The notes under the pieces: model-generated | The model's input: the letters and a program-made list of their open reading frames with translations, nothing else | The model's database searches: none | What the model was told of the DNA's origin: nothing | Assembly: GCA_046704785.1 (NCBI GenBank) | Contig: JBJKRF010000074.1 | Location: 1-27,426 of the forward strand | DNA from: JBJKRF01 sp046704785 | Lineage (GTDB): Bacteria; Chloroflexota; Anaerolineae; Anaerolineales; Villigracilaceae | Direction: 5' to 3' | DNA length: 27,426 bases | Program-made: the position numbers and the translations under genes | Shown: piece by piece, positions 23,789 through 27,426 of the stretch | Layout: each line of letters starts with the position of its first letter | How positions within the stretch are numbered: the stretch's first letter is position 1

Positions 23789-24742
23789 ATGCAACCTAAT
23801 ATTGTAGGTATTCGCTTCAGCAAAGTGGGCAAGCTCTATCACTTTGATGCAAGTCCTGAACCTGAACTGCAAATTGGCGAACACGTTATCGTCGAGACTA
23901 CGCGTGGGCGCCAACTCGGGGAAGTCATTCAAAAGATCGCAGACCCGCCGGCTCCACCGGAAGGCACATGGAAAGTGATCGAGCGTCGCGCTACGCCCGC
24001 TGACCTGGTCTTGCGCCAGTCGTGGCAGCAAAAACAGGTCGAGGCGATGATCAACTGCCGCGCGCGGGCCGCCGAACTCAAACTCGATGGGGTCAAAATT
24101 GTCGCCGCAGAATTCGCCTTCGACGGGTCGCGCCTGACCTTCCTGTACAGCACCGATTCCGAGGAAAAAGTCGATCTGAAATCCCTGCGCAAAGACATGC
24201 AAAAACTCTACACGCCTTCGCAGGTGGAAATGCGCCAGATCGGCCCGCGCGATGTAGCCAAGATTCTGGGCGGCATGGGCGCCTGCGGCCTGGAGACGCG
24301 CTGCTGCTCCAAGTTCTTGACCGACTTCAGCCCCATCTCAATCAAAATGGCAAAAGAACAGGGCATCTCGCTGACTCCTTCCGAAATTACGGGCATGTGT
24401 GGACGCCTGCGCTGTTGCCTGATCTACGAATATGAACAATACGTGGCGGCACGCAAGGAACTCCCCAAACGCAACAAGCGCGTGGTGACCGCCGACGGAG
24501 AAGGCAAAGTGGTCGACATCTACCCGCTGCGCAACGCCGTGTTGGTCGAATTCACCAGCGAGAATGGGCCACGCAGCTTCCGCGAATACCATCGTGACGT
24601 TTTGGAGCCCTGGGACGAGCTGGAGGCCCTGCGTCGCAAGGCCGAAGCGCCCTGCGACCGCCACGAAAACGGCGAATGCGATTGCGGGAAAAGCGAAAAT
24701 ACGAAAGACTCAAACGGTAAACGTAAGGCAAACAAAAAATGA
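23789..24742 (+). CDS. ricT: PSP1-domain protein RicT (YaaT)
   Basis: 317 residues. The PSP1 domain is recognised by VGIRFSKVGKLYHFDAS, GEHVIVETTRGRQLGEV, then GACGLETRCCSKFL (Cys166, 172, 173) and GMCGRLRCCLIYE (Cys204, 209, 210). In Bacillus the RicT-RicA-RicF complex binds Fe-S clusters and guides RNase Y; here only RicT is present. The C-terminal about 60 residues are charged, with extra cysteines (CDRHENGECDCGKSE). ATG 23789 fits the start of relatives and a TATAAT box lies six bases before it. An in-frame ATG at 23723 would put that box inside the gene. The stop overlaps the next start (ATGA). Confidence 0.9.
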   Translation: MQPNIVGIRFSKVGKLYHFDASPEPELQIGEHVIVETTRGRQLGEVIQKIADPPAPPEGTWKVIERRATPADLVLRQSWQQKQVEAMINCRARAAELKLDGVKIVAAEFAFDGSRLTFLYSTDSEEKVDLKSLRKDMQKLYTPSQVEMRQIGPRDVAKILGGMGACGLETRCCSKFLTDFSPISIKMAKEQGISLTPSEITGMCGRLRCCLIYEYEQYVAARKELPKRNKRVVTADGEGKVVDIYPLRNAVLVEFTSENGPRSFREYHRDVLEPWDELEALRRKAEAPCDRHENGECDCGKSENTKDSNGKRKANKK

Positions 24743-25479
24743 GCACAAGTTCTGAACAGCCCGGTAGCTGGTCTGAGCCTCAAAAAATCCTGGTCATCCT
24801 GGCGCATCCGGATGACCCGGAATTTTTTTGCGGGGGGACCTTAGCGCGTTGGGCCCAGGCAGGGCACGAAATCAGCTATTATTTGTTGACCTGCGGCGAT
24901 AAGGGCTACAACGACTTCACCACCATCGACGACATCACCCCCGACGATTTGTGCTCTGTGCGGCACGACGAGCAGGCCAACGCGGCTCGGACGCTGGGCG
25001 TCAAAGCCGTCCACTGGCTGGAGCACGAAGACGGCTATCTTGTCCCCGGCATCGACCTGCGCCGCCAGGTGGTACAGATCATCCGGCAGATGAAACCCGA
25101 CATCCTGGTCACCTGCGACCCGCAGAATTTATTTGCCGGCTACGGACTAAATCACCCCGACCACCGCGCCGCGGGCCAGGTGGTGCTCGACGCCGTCTTT
25201 CCGGCAGCCGGCAACGCGGCGTATTTCCCCGAATTGTTGGAAAAGGGCTTCCAGCCCCACCAGCCCCGAGAAGTCTGGTGTTCGCTGACCAGCCAACCGG
25301 ATGTCACCATGAATGTCACAGACACCTGGGCGACCAAACTCGAAGCGCTCTCGCAACACAAAACCCAGGTTGGCGACCCTGATAAATTCAAGGAACGCAT
25401 GAAGAAGCGCCACACAGAAGACAGTACGGACGAGAATCCGCGCTACGAAGAGAAATTCCGGGTCGTCAAATACGGTTGA
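24739..25479 (+). CDS. PIG-L/LmbE-family deacetylase
   Basis: 246 residues. The zinc site of PIG-L deacetylases is plain: AHPDDPEFFCGGT (His, Asp-Asp) and, later, NHPDHRAAG. These enzymes remove N-acetyl groups from sugars, as in making GPI or mycothiol- and bacillithiol-type thiols. The substrate is not known; a low-molecular-weight thiol path is one candidate. The C-terminal half (SQHKTQVGDPDKFKERMKKR) is typical of the large family. It overlaps ricT by four bases, so both come from one mRNA. Confidence 0.88.
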   Translation: MSTSSEQPGSWSEPQKILVILAHPDDPEFFCGGTLARWAQAGHEISYYLLTCGDKGYNDFTTIDDITPDDLCSVRHDEQANAARTLGVKAVHWLEHEDGYLVPGIDLRRQVVQIIRQMKPDILVTCDPQNLFAGYGLNHPDHRAAGQVVLDAVFPAAGNAAYFPELLEKGFQPHQPREVWCSLTSQPDVTMNVTDTWATKLEALSQHKTQVGDPDKFKERMKKRHTEDSTDENPRYEEKFRVVKYG

Positions 25480-25490
25480 TTCCAAGAGCA

Positions 25491-25613
25491 ATGAACGTCA
25501 TCAACGTTGGGTATGATTCGACGAACTATTACGCGCTCGAAGTCAAGGGCGGAAAACTCCTGGTCGATTCGGGCCGACTACAGCACACGCTACGCATCAC
25601 CGAATCGAGGTAG
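25491..25613 (+). pseudogene. 5' fragment of a metallo-beta-lactamase-fold gene
   Basis: From ATG 25491 the frame reads MNVINVGYDSTNYYALEV, then KGGKLLVDSG, very like the first strands of MBL-fold hydrolases. After about residue 28 (LVDSG) the resemblance stops, the reading continues for 12 unrelated residues, and a TAG ends it directly before the M20 gene. The metal-binding HxHxDH part is absent. I take it as the stump left by a deletion or recombination with a breakpoint near 25575. Confidence 0.6.
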
Positions 25614-25614
25614 T

Positions 25615-26793
25615 ATGACTGATTTTTACGCAGAAGCCCAGGAACTCTTCCCTTATACGCAGACGCTGCGACGCGACTTTCACGCCCATCCGGAGCTTGG
25701 CTTCGAGGAAGTGCGCACCTCAGGCATCATCGCGCGGGAATTGCGCGAACTCGGCCTGGAAGTGACTACCGGCCTGGCCAAGACCGGCGTCGTCGCCATG
25801 ATCGACGGCGAACAACCCGGCCCGGTGGTGTTGCTGCGTTTCGACATCGATGCGCTGCCCATCCATGAAGAAACCGGCGCGGACTACGCCTCCCAGACGC
25901 CGGGCGTGATGCACGCCTGCGGGCATGACGGTCACGCCGCCATCGGGCTGACGGTGGCGCGCCTGCTCAACCAGCACCGCGACGAGATTGCGGGAACGCT
26001 CAAGCTGATCTTCCAGCCCGCCGAGGAGGGCATGGGCGGCGCCGAAGGGATGATCGCCGACGGCTGCCTGGCGAATCCGGAGCCGGTGCAACTGCTGGGC
26101 TTGCACATCTGGAACGAGCATCCGCTCGGCTGGCTGGGAATCGCGGCAGGGCCGGTCATGGCTTCGGCTTCGGTGGTGAAGATAACGGTCAGCGGCAAAG
26201 GGGGGCACGCTGCGGCGCCCCATCTGACGGCGGATCCGCTCGTCGCTGCGGCGCAAATCGTCAGCGCGGTACAGTCCATCACGTCTCGCAACGTCGATCC
26301 GCAAAAGGCGGCGGTCGTCAGCCTGTGCAGTATCCACGGCGGCGAGGCTTTCAACGTCATCCCGCAGCAAGTGGAACTCAGCGGCACCATGCGCACCTTC
26401 GAGCCAGAAGTGGAAAAGCTGGTGTACCGGCGTTTGGAGCAGGTGGTGCACAACGTAGCCGCAGGCCTGGGATGTCAGGCGGAAATCGAGATTGAGGCAC
26501 TGACACCGGCGGTAATCAACGACCCGACCACAACCGCCGCCGTGCAGCGCGCCGCCAAGAAAACACTGCCGGGGCATGAGATCGATAGCAGCGGACACGT
26601 TACCATGGGCGCCGAGGACTTTGCCGTTTACCTGCAAAAGAAACCGGGGACGTTCTTCTTCGTGGGCTCGACCAACGCCGAGAAAGGCCTGATCTACGGC
26701 CACCACCATCCCAAATTCGACTTCGACGAGGGCGTTTTGCCGCGCGCGGCTGCACTGATGGCAGCCGCCGCCATCGAGGCGCTCAAAGCCTGA
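25615..26793 (+). CDS. M20-family amidohydrolase
   Basis: 392 residues of the M20D group (hippurate, IAA-amino-acid or N-acyl-amino-acid hydrolases), which cleave N-acyl amino acids. Metal ligands are visible in HACGHDGH (100-107, with Cys102) and PAEEGMGGAEGM; the dimerisation lid has VSGKGGHAAAPH, and GAEDFA and GHHHPKFDFDE come near the end. The size is standard. ATG 25615 starts the conserved region; a ribosome-site-like GAGGT lies about five bases upstream. The frame is open further up but through the dead MBL fragment. It follows that fragment directly and is the last complete gene of the window. Confidence 0.9.
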   Translation: MTDFYAEAQELFPYTQTLRRDFHAHPELGFEEVRTSGIIARELRELGLEVTTGLAKTGVVAMIDGEQPGPVVLLRFDIDALPIHEETGADYASQTPGVMHACGHDGHAAIGLTVARLLNQHRDEIAGTLKLIFQPAEEGMGGAEGMIADGCLANPEPVQLLGLHIWNEHPLGWLGIAAGPVMASASVVKITVSGKGGHAAAPHLTADPLVAAAQIVSAVQSITSRNVDPQKAAVVSLCSIHGGEAFNVIPQQVELSGTMRTFEPEVEKLVYRRLEQVVHNVAAGLGCQAEIEIEALTPAVINDPTTTAAVQRAAKKTLPGHEIDSSGHVTMGAEDFAVYLQKKPGTFFFVGSTNAEKGLIYGHHHPKFDFDEGVLPRAAALMAAAAIEALKA

Positions 26794-27151
26794 CGGATAT
26801 TGCAAAGGCGAAAGGATGGGATAATTCATACTTTGCAAATAGCCTACTGATTCCCAGGGCAAACGCATCTAATTTGCAAAAAACCGAATATACGGGCATT
26901 TTTTCGGAAAACCCCCTGACTGTCTTGATAGTATGATGCCTGTAAAATGCTGCGCATGATGGCAATTTGTACGGCCAAATACGGGCAATTCCAATGTTTT
27001 CAGCCATATCTGGGCCAGGCAGATTCCTGATCTGCTCCACGAAAATCATTGTCATACTAATAAGACAGCAAGGGGAAAATACAGTGTTCTCGTCCATATA
27101 CAGGGCATTAAAATTTAGATGCGTTCACCCTATGGAATTACGGCAAAAGGC
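26794..27151. other. Non-coding stretch with small repeated motifs
   Basis: No convincing gene. TTGCAAA occurs three times (26800-26806, 26833-26839, 26874-26880), the last two as the palindrome TTTGCAAA. A motif like ATACGGGCATT occurs at 26887-26900, 26977-26990 and 27096-27109, and once inverted at 27204-27214. The base composition is AT-richer than the coding DNA. Confidence 0.4.
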
Positions 27152-27180
27152 TTGACACAAAAGGAGAAGAGGCGTAAAGT
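27152..27180 (+). promoter_or_regulatory. Sigma-70-type promoter for the last gene
   Basis: A perfect TTGACA (27152-27157), a 17-base spacer and TAAAGT (27175-27180; four of six consensus bases). The leader of about 80 bases would contain a small hairpin, CCTGA with TCAGG (27181-27193). Confidence 0.55.
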
Positions 27181-27269
27181 CCTGAGGTTCAGGATGTGAA
27201 GGGAACCCTGTATTGGGGGAAAGTCAACGACACATCACTCTTTAATGAACAATTGAGAAGGGGCCTACC

Positions 27270-27426
27270 ATGCGACGACTGATCGAAAACGGTTTTCGTG
27301 CCTGTTTTATTGTGATTTTTGCGCTGAACGGCGTACTGAGCGTACCGGCGAAAGCTGCCAGTACCACGGATGTGGACCAACCGCCGCAGCCGACCAGCAC
27401 CAGCCAACCGGCGAGCAAAGCGGGAA
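27270..27426 (+). CDS. N-terminal part of a secreted protein
   Basis: 52 codons before the window ends. The first 30 residues are a clear Sec signal peptide: MRRLIENG, a hydrophobic core (FIVIFALNGVLSV), and a signal-peptidase site after PAKA. The mature part starts Ser/Thr/Pro/Gln-rich (PPQPTSTSQPASK), like the linker of a surface protein; the function is unknown. A ribosome-like AAGGGG lies seven bases upstream and a promoter at 27152. Confidence 0.75.
   Translation, partial: MRRLIENGFRACFIVIFALNGVLSVPAKAASTTDVDQPPQPTSTSQPASKAG

Noticed and set aside
25720..26868. A 382-residue open frame on the - strand opposite the M20 gene
   Set aside because: Low-quality composition and no family signal; the + strand frame has complete metal-binding motifs.
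26925..26948. TTGATA and TAAAAT as a promoter in the gene-free stretch
   Set aside because: The spacer is only 12 bases.

Overview
The window reads as chromosomal DNA of a non-pathogenic environmental bacterium, most likely a member of Chloroflexota, class Anaerolineae. This is inferred from the gene repertoire and protein style: a NuoC-NuoD fusion, a G5/DUF348 lipoprotein, a family-39 glycosyltransferase, a methyltransferase-glycosyltransferase fusion, and lipoproteins without any obvious outer-membrane machinery. No rRNA or tRNA marker is present to prove it. Coding density is high and most genes lie on the + strand. TATAAT-type -10 boxes are easy to see, several of them placed so close to the start codon that the mRNA would have little or no leader.

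Layout. 1-2670: the tail of an unidentified gene, then a secreted protein with a Thr/Pro linker and a parallel beta-helix, closed by a strong terminator. 2742-5282: an acetylxylan-esterase-like hydrolase and a methyltransferase-GT2 fusion. 5317-8145: scpB on the - strand, divergent from two lipoprotein genes. 8234-9660: a UDP-glucuronate-decarboxylase-like epimerase overlapping a GtrA-type membrane protein. 9691-13980: a tight five-gene run (beta-flower-like protein, acyl-CoA thioesterase, BchI-like AAA+ ATPase, family-39 glycosyltransferase, GNAT acetyltransferase). 14091-15625: a uroporphyrinogen-decarboxylase-family protein overlapping rsmD. 15702-16531: an AT-richer accessory patch with a HEPN/MNT toxin-antitoxin-like pair next to what looks like a beheaded gene start. 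16681-18436: a histidine phosphatase and two unidentified proteins.

18451-23663 is the most coherent block. A SufR-like, cysteine-containing helix-turn-helix regulator is divergent from iscX-nuoB-nuoCD-nuoI, and mrp follows. Between the divergent genes lie a 16-bp perfect palindrome and a fully consensus TTGACA-N17-TATAAT promoter. Every gene in this block either carries, helps build, or (by its cysteines) may sense an Fe-S cluster. I read it as an Fe-S-responsive unit for the quinone-side (Q) module of complex I.

23777-26793: ricT (apparently leaderless) overlapping a PIG-L deacetylase, then a short dead fragment of a metallo-beta-lactamase-fold gene and an M20 amidohydrolase. 26794-27269 is non-coding with small repeated motifs and a promoter for a secreted protein that runs off the window end.
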